From: Chloroflexales bacterium
GTDB lineage: Bacteria > Chloroflexota > Chloroflexia > Chloroflexales > Chloroflexaceae
DNA length: 6,305 nucleotides
NCBI GenBank assembly: GCA_013336035.1
Contig: JAAXUL010000487.1
Span: 1-6,305 of the forward strand
Reading direction: 5' to 3'
The notes below the pieces were generated by a model, which had not been told where the DNA came from, ran no database searches, and saw nothing but the letters and a program-made list of their open reading frames with translations. Below, one piece after another: positions 1-6,033 of the stretch. Made by a program: the position numbers and the translations under genes. Within the stretch, counting starts at the first letter, position 1; every line of letters starts with the position of its first letter.

Positions 1-1125
1 GCCGACGGGCTCGACTACGCCCAGTCGCAGAGCACCGGCCTCATCGCCGTCGAGCCCATCGAGGGCGCTCTGCTGCTGCGCCTGGCCGGCCAGCACGCCG
101 CCGGCGATGGCGCCCGCGCCGTGGCCAAGGCCGACCTGTGGGCCAAGGTCTTCGGCGAGCCCCTGCGCGCCGACCCTGCCCCAGACGAGGCCGGGCTGGC
201 CGAGGAGCCCGGCGAGGCCGAGGCCCCTGTCCTGGCCGCCTGGTACGCCGTCCCCGAGACGCCCCTTGCCGAGCTGGGCCGCGTGCTGCTGCGCCGCCAC
301 CTGCGGCGCCTGCTCAGCGCCGAGCGCGATGTGCGCGCCAACGAGGGCATCGAGCCCATCCACGCTCTGCGCGTCGCCACCCGTCGCCTGCGGGCGACCC
401 TGCGCCTCCTGGCCCCCGTCTACCGGGGCGGCGATAAGCGGGACCACGCGAAGGCGATCGGGCGTATCGCCCGGGTCGCCGGGGCCGTGCGCGACCGCGA
501 TGTGCTTCTGGCCGACCTGCAGGCCCGCAGCGCGAGCCTGGACGGGCAGCTGGCCGGCGCCGCCGAGGCCCTGGCCGCGGCTCTGTGCGAGGAGCGCCGC
601 GAGGCCTTCACCAAGCTGATCGACTTCCTCGACAGCGACGACCACGCCGCCTTCCGGCACACGTTCGCCGCGACTATGAACGACCCCGCCGACTGGGACG
701 ATGCCCCGCGCGTGCGCGACCTGGGCGGCAGCACCCTCTGGCGCCACTACGAGGCCCTGCGAGCCCACGACCACACGGGCCTGCCCCGAGACGCCGAGTC
801 CCTACACGCGATGCGCATCGACGGCAAGCGTATGCGCTACGTCCTCGAGCTGTTCGCCGACACGCTGGGCGAGCGGGCCGAGGAGGCCGTCAAGCCGCTG
901 GTGGCATTCCAGGACCACCTGGGCGTCCTTAACGACATCACCGTGGCCCAGCACCTGCTCGCACCCTACGCCCACGACAACCTCACCGCCCCCGCCGTTG
1001 CCGCCTACCTGGCCCTACGCGAGCAGGAGGGCCAGCGCCTCACCGCCGATCTGCCCGCCCGCTGGGACAAGCTCAACGGCGGCACCTACCGGCGCAAGCT
1101 GATGGAGCTGGTTATCAGGCTGTAG
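1..1125 (+). CDS. Ppx/GppA-type C-terminal segment fused to a CHAD domain (5' end cut off by the window edge)
   Basis: The frame is open from base 1 to the TAG at 1123-1125, giving 374 visible residues. Residues 1 to about 56 (ADGLDYAQSQ..., then KADLWAKVFGEPL) look like the end of the HD-like C-terminal domain of Ppx/GppA exopolyphosphatases, where an ADGLDRSH-like stretch and a KADLFERVFG-like stretch are typical. An acidic, Pro/Ala-rich linker follows. From about residue 88 to the end is a CHAD domain: the first helical repeat carries HALRVATRRLR (His at residue 121) and GAVRDRDVLL, and the second carries LHAMRIDGKRMRYVLELF and FQDHLGVLND. CHAD domains are known to bind polyphosphate through conserved His, Arg and Lys residues. 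I infer a cytosolic enzyme that tethers and hydrolyses polyphosphate. The GTG at 121 is not taken as the start: it has no Shine-Dalgarno sequence and homology continues upstream. The catalytic N-terminal part lies outside the window, so the Ppx assignment rests on a short segment; the CHAD call is firm. Confidence 0.85.
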   Translation, partial: ADGLDYAQSQSTGLIAVEPIEGALLLRLAGQHAAGDGARAVAKADLWAKVFGEPLRADPAPDEAGLAEEPGEAEAPVLAAWYAVPETPLAELGRVLLRRHLRRLLSAERDVRANEGIEPIHALRVATRRLRATLRLLAPVYRGGDKRDHAKAIGRIARVAGAVRDRDVLLADLQARSASLDGQLAGAAEALAAALCEERREAFTKLIDFLDSDDHAAFRHTFAATMNDPADWDDAPRVRDLGGSTLWRHYEALRAHDHTGLPRDAESLHAMRIDGKRMRYVLELFADTLGERAEEAVKPLVAFQDHLGVLNDITVAQHLLAPYAHDNLTAPAVAAYLALREQEGQRLTADLPARWDKLNGGTYRRKLMELVIRL

Positions 1126-1132
1126 AACGAGT

Positions 1133-1165
1133 CGCCCCCCCTCCCGCGATGCGGGAGAGGGGGCG
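1133..1165. terminator. Strong hairpin in the convergent gap; possible bidirectional terminator
   Basis: Bases 1133-1147 pair with 1151-1165: 14 base pairs and one C/A mismatch (1140/1158) around a 3-nt loop (GAT, 1148-1150). It starts 8 nt after the stop of the CHAD gene and lies 21 nt past the stop of acs, so it sits at the 3' end of both convergent transcripts. There is no U-tract on either side, so it is not a canonical intrinsic terminator. It may instead be a 3'-end-stabilising hairpin or a copy of a dispersed GC-rich palindrome. Confidence 0.6.
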
Positions 1166-1185
1166 AGAGGTGAGGGCCGACGGCG

Positions 1186-3120
1186 CTACTCCTCGAGCGT
1201 GGAGACATCGCCCTCGGGCAGGCCCTGGGCGCGGGCCTTGAGCACGCGGCGCATGATCTTGCCCGAGCGGGTCTTGGGCAGGGTGGTGACGAAGGTGATC
1301 GCGTCGGGGCGGGCGATCGGGCCGAGCTCGTGGCCGACGTGGGCGCGCAGCTCATCCTCGAGCTTCTGGCCGCCATCGAAGCCGGCGCGCAGGATAACGA
1401 AGGCGTGGATGGCGTTGCCCTTGACCTCGTGGGGCAGGCCGATCGCCGCCGCCTCGGCCACCGATGGGTGGCTGACCAGGGCGCTCTCGACCTCGGCAGT
1501 GCCGAGGCGGTAGCCCGAGACCTTGATCACATCATCGAGGCGGCCGATGACCCAGATGTAGCCGTCCTCGTCCTTGCGGGCGCTATCGCCGGCGGCGTAG
1601 CAGCCACGCACCTTCGTCCAGTAGGTGTCCACATAGCGCTGCGGGTCGTTGAGGATAGTCCGCATCATACCGGGCCAGGGGCGCTTGATCACCAGCAGAC
1701 CGTCCTCGTTGGCCTCGCAGGATGTCCCGTCCTCGTGGATGACGTCCACCTCGATGCCGAGGAAGGCCTTGGTGGCGCTGCCGGGCTTGAGGGGCGTGAC
1801 GGGGGTGGGGGTGATCATAAAGTGGCCGGTCTCGGTCTGCCACCAGGTGTCCATGATCGGGCACTTATCCTTGCCGATCACGCTGTAGTACCACTTCCAG
1901 GCCTCGGGGTTGATCGGCTCGCCGACCGAGCCGAGCAGGCGCAGGCTGCTGAGGTCGTGGCGGGAGGGCCAGGCCTCGCCGAAGCGCATCAGGCCGCGGA
2001 TGGCGGTGGGCGAGGTGTAGAGCACGCTGATCGAGTGGCGCGAGACCAGCGACCACCAGCGGTCGGGGAAGGGGTAGTTCGGGGCGCCCTCGTACATAAA
2101 GGACGTCGAGCCGTTGATCAGGGGGCTGTAGACAATGTAGCTGTGGCCCGTGATCCAGCCCGGGTCGGCGGCGCACCAGTAGCGGTCGTCCTCCTTCAGG
2201 TCGAAGACCATCTTGAGGGTGGCGTAGGTGCCGACCATGTAGCCGCCGTGGGTGTGGACGACGCCCTTGGGCTTGCCGGTGGTGCCCGAGGTGTAGAGGA
2301 TGAACAGGGGGTCCTCGGCGTCCAGCACCTCGGTGGCACAATCGACGCTGGCGATCGGCAGGCCCATCAGCTCGTGGAGCCAGAGGTCGCGGCCGAGCTC
2401 CATGTTGACGTTGTGGCCGGTGCGCTTGACCACGAGGCAGGTCTGCACGGTGGGCGTGCGCGCCATGGCGTCGTCGGCGATCTTCTTCAGCTCGACGATC
2501 TTGGCCCGCATGAAGCCGCCGTCGGCGGTCACGAGGACCTTGCTCTGGGCGTCGGCCAGGCGGTCGGCGAGGGCCGCCTCGGAGAAGCCGCCGTAGACGA
2601 CGCTGTGGGCGGCGCCGATCTTGGCGCAGGCCAGCATGAACATCGGCAGCTCGGGGATGCGGGGCAGGTAGATGGTGACGATGTCGCCCTTCTTGACGCC
2701 CACGCTCTTGAGGACGTTCGCCATCTTGCTGACTTCGCGGTTCAGGGCGTGGTACGAGAAGGTGCGCTGGGTGCCGTCTTCGCCCTCCCAGACCAGAGCG
2801 AGCTTGTTCTTGCGCCACGACTTGGCGTGCCGGTCGAGCGCATTGTGGACGATGTTGGTCTTGCCGCCGACGAACCACTTGAAGAAGGGCTTATTGTCGT
2901 CGTCGAGGACCCGGTCCCAGGGCTCGTACCACTCCAGCTCGTTCGCCATGTCCGCCCAGAACTGCTCGTTGTTGTCAAGGGTCCACTGATACAGCTCTTC
3001 CTGGCTGGAGAGGCCCTTTGAGCGAGCGTACGCCATCACATTCGAGTTATCTACGATCGATTGGGCAGGGTGGAAGACCTCGTTGTGGGAGGGCGTCGCC
3101 ACGTCGCGGATCTCAGTCAT
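1186..3120 (-). CDS. acs: Acetyl-CoA synthetase (AMP-forming)
   Basis: Acetate-CoA ligase, EC 6.2.1.1: acetate + ATP + CoA to acetyl-CoA + AMP + PPi, cytosolic. The 644-residue length is normal for the family. The N-terminal ACAS_N region (about 42-98, with WFVGGKTNIVHNALDRH) is followed by the adenylation core: A3 loop YTSGTTGKPKGVV at 276-288, GWITGHSYIVY at 321-331, GSVGEP at 397-402, DTWWQTETG at 424-432, GDSARKDEDGY at 511-521, hinge GRLDD at 526-530, and VSGYRLG at 534-540. The C-terminal LPKTRSGKIMRR places the catalytic lysine at K621 (K609 in Salmonella Acs). Pocket residues I323, T324, V399 and W427 match an acetate-type pocket. The start at 3120 (MTEIRD) is chosen over an upstream in-frame start at 3150 because AAGGAGG lies 9 nt before it. 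It is the second gene after prpE. The intact TRSGK motif is the known target of lysine acetylation in Acs, so post-translational control is plausible. Oddity: Tyr537 replaces the His usual in VSGHRLG. Confidence 0.93.
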   Translation of the reverse strand: MTEIRDVATPSHNEVFHPAQSIVDNSNVMAYARSKGLSSQEELYQWTLDNNEQFWADMANELEWYEPWDRVLDDDNKPFFKWFVGGKTNIVHNALDRHAKSWRKNKLALVWEGEDGTQRTFSYHALNREVSKMANVLKSVGVKKGDIVTIYLPRIPELPMFMLACAKIGAAHSVVYGGFSEAALADRLADAQSKVLVTADGGFMRAKIVELKKIADDAMARTPTVQTCLVVKRTGHNVNMELGRDLWLHELMGLPIASVDCATEVLDAEDPLFILYTSGTTGKPKGVVHTHGGYMVGTYATLKMVFDLKEDDRYWCAADPGWITGHSYIVYSPLINGSTSFMYEGAPNYPFPDRWWSLVSRHSISVLYTSPTAIRGLMRFGEAWPSRHDLSSLRLLGSVGEPINPEAWKWYYSVIGKDKCPIMDTWWQTETGHFMITPTPVTPLKPGSATKAFLGIEVDVIHEDGTSCEANEDGLLVIKRPWPGMMRTILNDPQRYVDTYWTKVRGCYAAGDSARKDEDGYIWVIGRLDDVIKVSGYRLGTAEVESALVSHPSVAEAAAIGLPHEVKGNAIHAFVILRAGFDGGQKLEDELRAHVGHELGPIARPDAITFVTTLPKTRSGKIMRRVLKARAQGLPEGDVSTLEE

Positions 3121-3129
3121 TGGGGGTAA

Positions 3130-3136
3130 CCTCCTT
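3130..3136 (-). promoter_or_regulatory. Shine-Dalgarno sequence of acs
   Basis: On the minus strand this reads AAGGAGG, continuing as AAGGAGGTTA, with 9 nt between it and the ATG at 3120-3118. This near-consensus site fixes the acs start and argues against the longer reading from 3150, whose start codon would lie upstream of the site. Confidence 0.9.
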
Positions 3137-3176
3137 GTTCCTTGGCACAACGGTCCAGCAAGTGGGAGTAGGCGGC

Positions 3177-3201
3177 GGGGTCCACGCCCGGCGCGGACCC
3201 C
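3177..3201 (-). terminator. Intercistronic hairpin between prpE and acs
   Basis: GGGGTCC (3177-3183) pairs with GGACCCC (3195-3201). Inside, CGC (3185-3187) pairs with GCG (3191-3193), leaving one A/C mismatch and a 3-nt loop: 10 base pairs in 25 nt. On the minus strand it begins 13 nt after the prpE stop codon and ends 40 nt before the acs Shine-Dalgarno site. No U-tract follows. It may be a partial terminator, a processing or mRNA-stability element that sets unequal prpE and acs levels, or simply a GC-rich palindrome. Confidence 0.5.
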
Positions 3202-3214
3202 TCGACCGACACAG

Positions 3215-5113
3215 CTACAGATCGCCCTTCAGCAGATCGACGGCCTCGCGCACCATATCGACGGTGGCATCGTCCTCGATCGTGCTGAGGTCGCCGATAT
3301 TATCGCCCTGGTAGACGGCGCGGATCACGCGGCGCATGATCTTGCCCGAGCGGGTCTTGGGCAGCATGCTGACGAAGTGGATGGCGTCGGGGGTGGCGAT
3401 GGGGCCGATGCGCTCGCGCACCATCTGGGAGATCCCGCGTGAGACGCTGTCCTGGTCGGCGGGGGCGATATGCTGCTTGAGCACGGCCAGGACGAGCACA
3501 CCCTCGCCCTTGAGCTCGTGGCGGACGCCGATCACGGCGGCCTCGGCGACGGCCGAGTGGCCCGAGACGGCCTCCTCGATCTCGCGGGTGCCCAGGCGGT
3601 GGCCCGAGACGTTGAGCACCTCATCGGCGCGGCCAAGCATCCAGAAGTAGCCGTCCTCATCCTGGATGGCGTAGTCGCCGGTCATGTAGAGCAGCTTGCC
3701 CTTGAAGCTCTCCCAGTAGCTCTTGATGTAGCGCTCATCGTCGTTCCATAGGGTCATGAGCATACCGGGGGGCAGCGGGCCGTGGTCAACCAGGAAGCCC
3801 TTCTCGCCGCGGGGGATGGAGTTGCCGTCGCTGTCCACCACCTCGAGGTTATGGCCGAAGGCCGCCGTGGAGGGCGAGCCGGCCTTGATGGGCAGGAGCT
3901 CGACGCCCACCGGGTTGGTGAGCATGCTCCAGCCGCTCTCGGTCTGCCAGTAGTGGTCGATCACCGGCACGCCGAGCGTATCCTTGGCCCACTCGTAGGT
4001 GGGGGCGTCGAGGGGCTCGCCGGCGGCGTAGAGGATGCGCATCGAGCTGATGTCGGCACTCTTCATCCACTGGTCGGGGAACTTGCGCAGGGCGCGCAGG
4101 GCCGTGGGCGCGGTGAAGACGTGGGTGACGCCGTACTTCTCGATCACGCGCCACCAGACGCCCGGGTCGGGGTGGTCGGGGCGGCCCTCGTAGACCACCG
4201 TGGGCACGCCCTTGAGCAGCGGGCCGTACACGATGTAGCTGTGGCCCACCACCCAGCCGATGTCGGAGGTAGACCAGTAGACGTCGCCGTCGCCGCAGTT
4301 GTAGATCTGGCTCATCGAGGCGTGCAGCGCCACCATGTAGCCGCCGGTGTCGCGGACGACGCCCTTGGGCTTGCCGGTCGTGCCCGAGGTGTAGAGGATG
4401 TACGAGGGGTCGGTCGAGAGCACCGGGGTCGGGGCGATGTAGGCCATGCCCCGCTTCTCGAGCTGCTCGGCCCAGTCGAGGTCGCGGCCCTTCTTTAGCT
4501 CGATCGGCACCAGGCCGCGGTCGAGCACCAGCACGTCGCGCACGCTGTCGGTGTCGGCGGCGTCGAGAGATTTATCGACGATCTCCTTGAGGGGCACGGG
4601 CATGCCCTTGCGCATGCCAGCGTCGGCGGTGACGATCAGCACGGGCTCGGCATCGTCGATGCGCGAGGCCAGCGAGGTGATCGAGAAGCCGCCGAAGACC
4701 ACCGAGTGGATGGCGCCCAGGCGGGCGCAGGCCAGCATCGAGAAGATCGCCTCGGGGACCATCGGCATATAGATGATCACCCGGTCGCCTTTGCGCACGC
4801 CCAGGTTGTTGAAGACACCGGCTAGCCGGTTGACCTCGCGGAACAGCTCGAAGTAGGTGAGCGTGCGAGACTTCCCGGTCTCGGGGCTCTCCCAGATCAG
4901 GGCCGCCTGGCCGCGGCGCGGGCCAAGGGCGTGGCGGTCGACAGCGTTGTAGCAGAGATTGGTCTCGCCTCCAACGAACCATTTGTAGAATGGGGCATTG
5001 CTATCATCAAGCACCTTGTCCCACTTCTTGTACCAATGGAGCTCTTCGGCAAGCTCACCCCAGTAGCCCTGCGGGTCTTCGATCGAGCGGCGGTGGAGAT
5101 CCGCGTAGCCCAT
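3215..5113 (-). CDS. prpE: Propionyl-CoA synthetase (AMP-forming, PrpE family)
   Basis: Propionate-CoA ligase, EC 6.2.1.17: propionate + ATP + CoA to propionyl-CoA + AMP + PPi, cytosolic. The 632-residue length is close to Salmonella PrpE (628), and the protein resembles PrpE along its whole length: ADLHRRSIEDPQGYW at the N-terminus, WFVGGETNLCYNAVDR, HSVVFGGF, YTSGTTGKPKGVVRDTGGY (241-259), SDIGWVVGHSYIVYGPLL (283-300), AAGEPLDAP (363-371), VIDHYWQTESGW (384-395), GPLPPG, NVSGHRLGTREIEE (501-514), LPKTRSGKIMRR with catalytic K591, and a GDLSTIED tail. Pocket residues V288, V289, A364 and W389 equal those of Salmonella PrpE; Ala instead of Val before GEP makes room for the extra methyl group. 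The start at 5113 (MGYADL) is preferred to an in-frame start at 5173 because GAGGAGG lies 7 nt before it and family homology begins there. It is the first gene of a probable prpE-acs operon. No methylcitrate or methylmalonyl-CoA genes are visible, so the fate of propionyl-CoA is unknown here. Confidence 0.92.
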   Translation of the reverse strand: MGYADLHRRSIEDPQGYWGELAEELHWYKKWDKVLDDSNAPFYKWFVGGETNLCYNAVDRHALGPRRGQAALIWESPETGKSRTLTYFELFREVNRLAGVFNNLGVRKGDRVIIYMPMVPEAIFSMLACARLGAIHSVVFGGFSITSLASRIDDAEPVLIVTADAGMRKGMPVPLKEIVDKSLDAADTDSVRDVLVLDRGLVPIELKKGRDLDWAEQLEKRGMAYIAPTPVLSTDPSYILYTSGTTGKPKGVVRDTGGYMVALHASMSQIYNCGDGDVYWSTSDIGWVVGHSYIVYGPLLKGVPTVVYEGRPDHPDPGVWWRVIEKYGVTHVFTAPTALRALRKFPDQWMKSADISSMRILYAAGEPLDAPTYEWAKDTLGVPVIDHYWQTESGWSMLTNPVGVELLPIKAGSPSTAAFGHNLEVVDSDGNSIPRGEKGFLVDHGPLPPGMLMTLWNDDERYIKSYWESFKGKLLYMTGDYAIQDEDGYFWMLGRADEVLNVSGHRLGTREIEEAVSGHSAVAEAAVIGVRHELKGEGVLVLAVLKQHIAPADQDSVSRGISQMVRERIGPIATPDAIHFVSMLPKTRSGKIMRRVIRAVYQGDNIGDLSTIEDDATVDMVREAVDLLKGDL

Positions 5114-5120
5114 GCGAACG

Positions 5121-5127
5121 CCTCCTC
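5121..5127 (-). promoter_or_regulatory. Shine-Dalgarno sequence of prpE
   Basis: On the minus strand this reads GAGGAGG, part of AGAGAGGAGG, with 7 nt before the ATG at 5113-5111. It decides the prpE start in favour of the 632-residue form. Confidence 0.88.
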
Positions 5128-5153
5128 TCTGAGGGATTGGGTCGAATAACACT

Positions 5154-5179
5154 GTAGCCCCGACGCAGCACACGGCTAC
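5154..5179 (-). other. Weak inverted repeat in the prpE leader
   Basis: GTAGCC (5154-5159) and GGCTAC (5174-5179) are perfect 6-bp arms separated by 14 nt. It begins about 40 bp upstream of the prpE start. It could be a leader stem or an operator. A 6-bp arm pair can arise by chance in such DNA. Confidence 0.25.
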
Positions 5180-5260
5180 GCAACGATACCACGCATAGTG
5201 TGATACCGCAAGAAAGCGAGGTGCGCAAGGTCTTACGGGGATACCCCTACAGGTCGATCA

Positions 5261-5340
5261 TTGCTGTTCTTCCATTGTATGGCGTATGGGTGAAGCGAAA
5301 ATAAGACAACTGTAAACTTTCGGTAAAGGAATATCCACTC
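5261..5340 (-). promoter_or_regulatory. AT-rich promoter-like island upstream of prpE
   Basis: This 80-bp stretch is about 40% GC, well below the rest of the window. On the minus strand it contains TACAAT (5279-5274; 5 of 6 to TATAAT), a possible -10 box, giving a leader of about 150 nt. The -35 region at 17-18 bp spacing (ATTTTC or TATTTT) is poor. A good -35-like TTTACA (5316-5311) is too far from TACAAT and has no -10 box at normal spacing. The region as the prpE-acs promoter is likely; the exact boxes are uncertain. Confidence 0.4.
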
Positions 5341-5350
5341 GACAGCCAAT

Positions 5351-5507
5351 CTACGGGCGCTGCCGCCCCCGCTACCCCGAGCGCGGCACGGGGCTGCCGC
5401 CCCCGCCATTGACCACTGTTCGTGAGGGCCGGCGGCGGCCCCACGCGAAGCCAGGGTGGTAGCGGCGTGCCCCTACGAAGAGCGGGGTGGCAGGGGTACC
5501 CCCGCAA
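5351..5507. repeat. GC-rich modular hairpin repeat block between the small gene and prpE
   Basis: This is a run of short repeated and self-complementary modules. A 14-bp direct repeat, GCTGCCGCCCCCGC, occurs at 5359-5372 and 5393-5406. CCCCG (5375-5379) can pair with CGGGG (5389-5393). A hairpin at 5421-5445 has core GGGCCG-GCGG-CGGCCC. Two degenerate ~31-bp tandem units follow (GGGTGGTAGCGG from 5454 and GGGTGGCAGGGG from 5485), the second enclosing the palindrome GGGGTACCCC (5493-5502). The hairpin and the GGGTGGCAGGGG unit recur at 6254-6303. It looks like a non-autonomous dispersed repeat; no transposase or clear target-site duplication is visible. Confidence 0.6.
5421..5445. repeat. Hairpin module, copy 1
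   Basis: CGTG (5421-5424) pairs with CACG (5442-5445) and GGGCCG (5426-5431) pairs with CGGCCC (5436-5441), with A5425 bulged and a GCGG tetraloop. The 16-bp core is identical to the module at 6260-6275. Confidence 0.65.
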
Positions 5508-5526
5508 GCGCAGCCGCCACGCTCGC

Positions 5527-5543
5527 AGGGCGTCGGGCGCCCT
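5527..5543 (-). terminator. Short hairpin overlapping the stop of the small gene
   Basis: AGGGCG (5527-5532) pairs with CGCCCT (5538-5543) around a 5-nt loop. It overlaps the stop codon of the small gene (5544-5542) and has no U-tract. It may contribute to transcript ending together with the repeat block downstream, but the evidence is weak. Confidence 0.25.
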
Positions 5544-5868
5544 ACTGCGCGGGGGCCTGGCGCCTGGTCGGGCGCCTGCGATCTGACTTGCGGGTCAGGC
5601 CGACGAGGGCGACCACGTGCGAGTCGAGGCCGTACTGGGCAAGCACCTGGGTGCGCGCGCCGACGACCGCGTTGTGGTAGCGGTGCGAGCACTCGGCCCG
5701 CAGCGCGCGCGCCTGCGCGAGCGCCTGCTCAGCTACCTGCTCAGCCTGCTCGGCCTGGGCCAGGGCTGCCTGAAGCTGGAGCAGCTGCGCGGCGGCGTAG
5801 TCCGGGTTCATGGGCTGGTAGTCGGGCAGGCTCTGGGTGGCGGATACCCAGGTCCGCCCGCTCGCCAC
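5542..5868 (-). CDS. Small coiled-coil hypothetical protein with a C-terminal basic tail
   Basis: A 108-residue protein if it starts at GTG 5868, or 89 residues from ATG 5811 (MNPDYAAAQ); neither start has a recognisable Shine-Dalgarno sequence. Codons have the strong G/C third-position bias of the neighbouring genes, which supports real coding. Residues about 28-60 form an Ala/Gln/Glu/Leu-rich helix (QAALAQAEQAEQVAEQALAQ), probably a coiled coil. The C-terminal part reads HNAVVGARTQVLAQYGLDS, then GLTRKSDRRRPTRR. The pattern VxxQYGxDSxxVxxxGLxxKSxRxRP is one I recall from hypothetical proteins of several bacterial groups, but I know no function. There is no signal peptide or membrane segment; a cytosolic, perhaps nucleic-acid-associated protein is only a guess from the basic tail. 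It lies upstream of prpE on the same strand, separated by 428 bp of promoter and repeats, so it is probably a separate transcription unit. Confidence 0.65.
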   Translation of the reverse strand: MASGRTWVSATQSLPDYQPMNPDYAAAQLLQLQAALAQAEQAEQVAEQALAQARALRAECSHRYHNAVVGARTQVLAQYGLDSHVVALVGLTRKSDRRRPTRRQAPAQ

Positions 5869-5927
5869 GACTATGGCGCAATGATGGTCGGAATCATTGC
5901 TGCTCTGGGCACTATGGGCCGCATGGC

Positions 5928-5949
5928 GGGCAGATACGCCGATCTGCCC
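5928..5949. other. Perfect 8-bp stem-loop upstream of the small gene
   Basis: GGGCAGAT (5928-5935) and ATCTGCCC (5942-5949) are perfect complements around a 6-nt loop. It lies about 60 bp upstream of the GTG at 5868. It could be an operator or leader structure; no T-run follows on either strand. Confidence 0.4.
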
Positions 5950-5990
5950 CTACGCATGGCGATCACTGGCCGATCAGGGCGCAGAGCCAT

Positions 5991-6006
5991 GCCTGGCACC
6001 CCAGGC
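5991..6006. other. Short stem-loop
   Basis: GCCTGG (5991-5996) pairs with CCAGGC (6001-6006) around the tetraloop CACC. Function unknown; one of several small hairpins in this stretch. Confidence 0.35.
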
Positions 6007-6033
6007 CCCCGGGCTGTCACGAAATGTTTTACG

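Noticed and set aside
121..1125. A CHAD-only protein starting at GTG 121.
   Set aside because: No Shine-Dalgarno sequence precedes it, and the frame and Ppx-like homology continue upstream to base 1, so the gene is better read as truncated by the window edge.
1865..2878. A 337-codon minus-strand frame inside acs.
   Set aside because: It is an Arg/Pro/His-rich out-of-frame shadow of acs, not a protein-like sequence.
1330..3021. A 563-codon open frame on the plus strand opposite acs.
   Set aside because: It is the antisense of a clear acs gene. The protein is an Asp/Val/Gly/Ala-rich low-complexity mirror of GC-biased codons with no recognisable domain.
3782..4498. A 238-codon open frame on the plus strand opposite prpE.
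   Set aside because: It has the same antisense artefact in high-GC DNA (Val/Ala/Gly/His-rich, no domain), whereas the minus-strand frame is an obvious PrpE.
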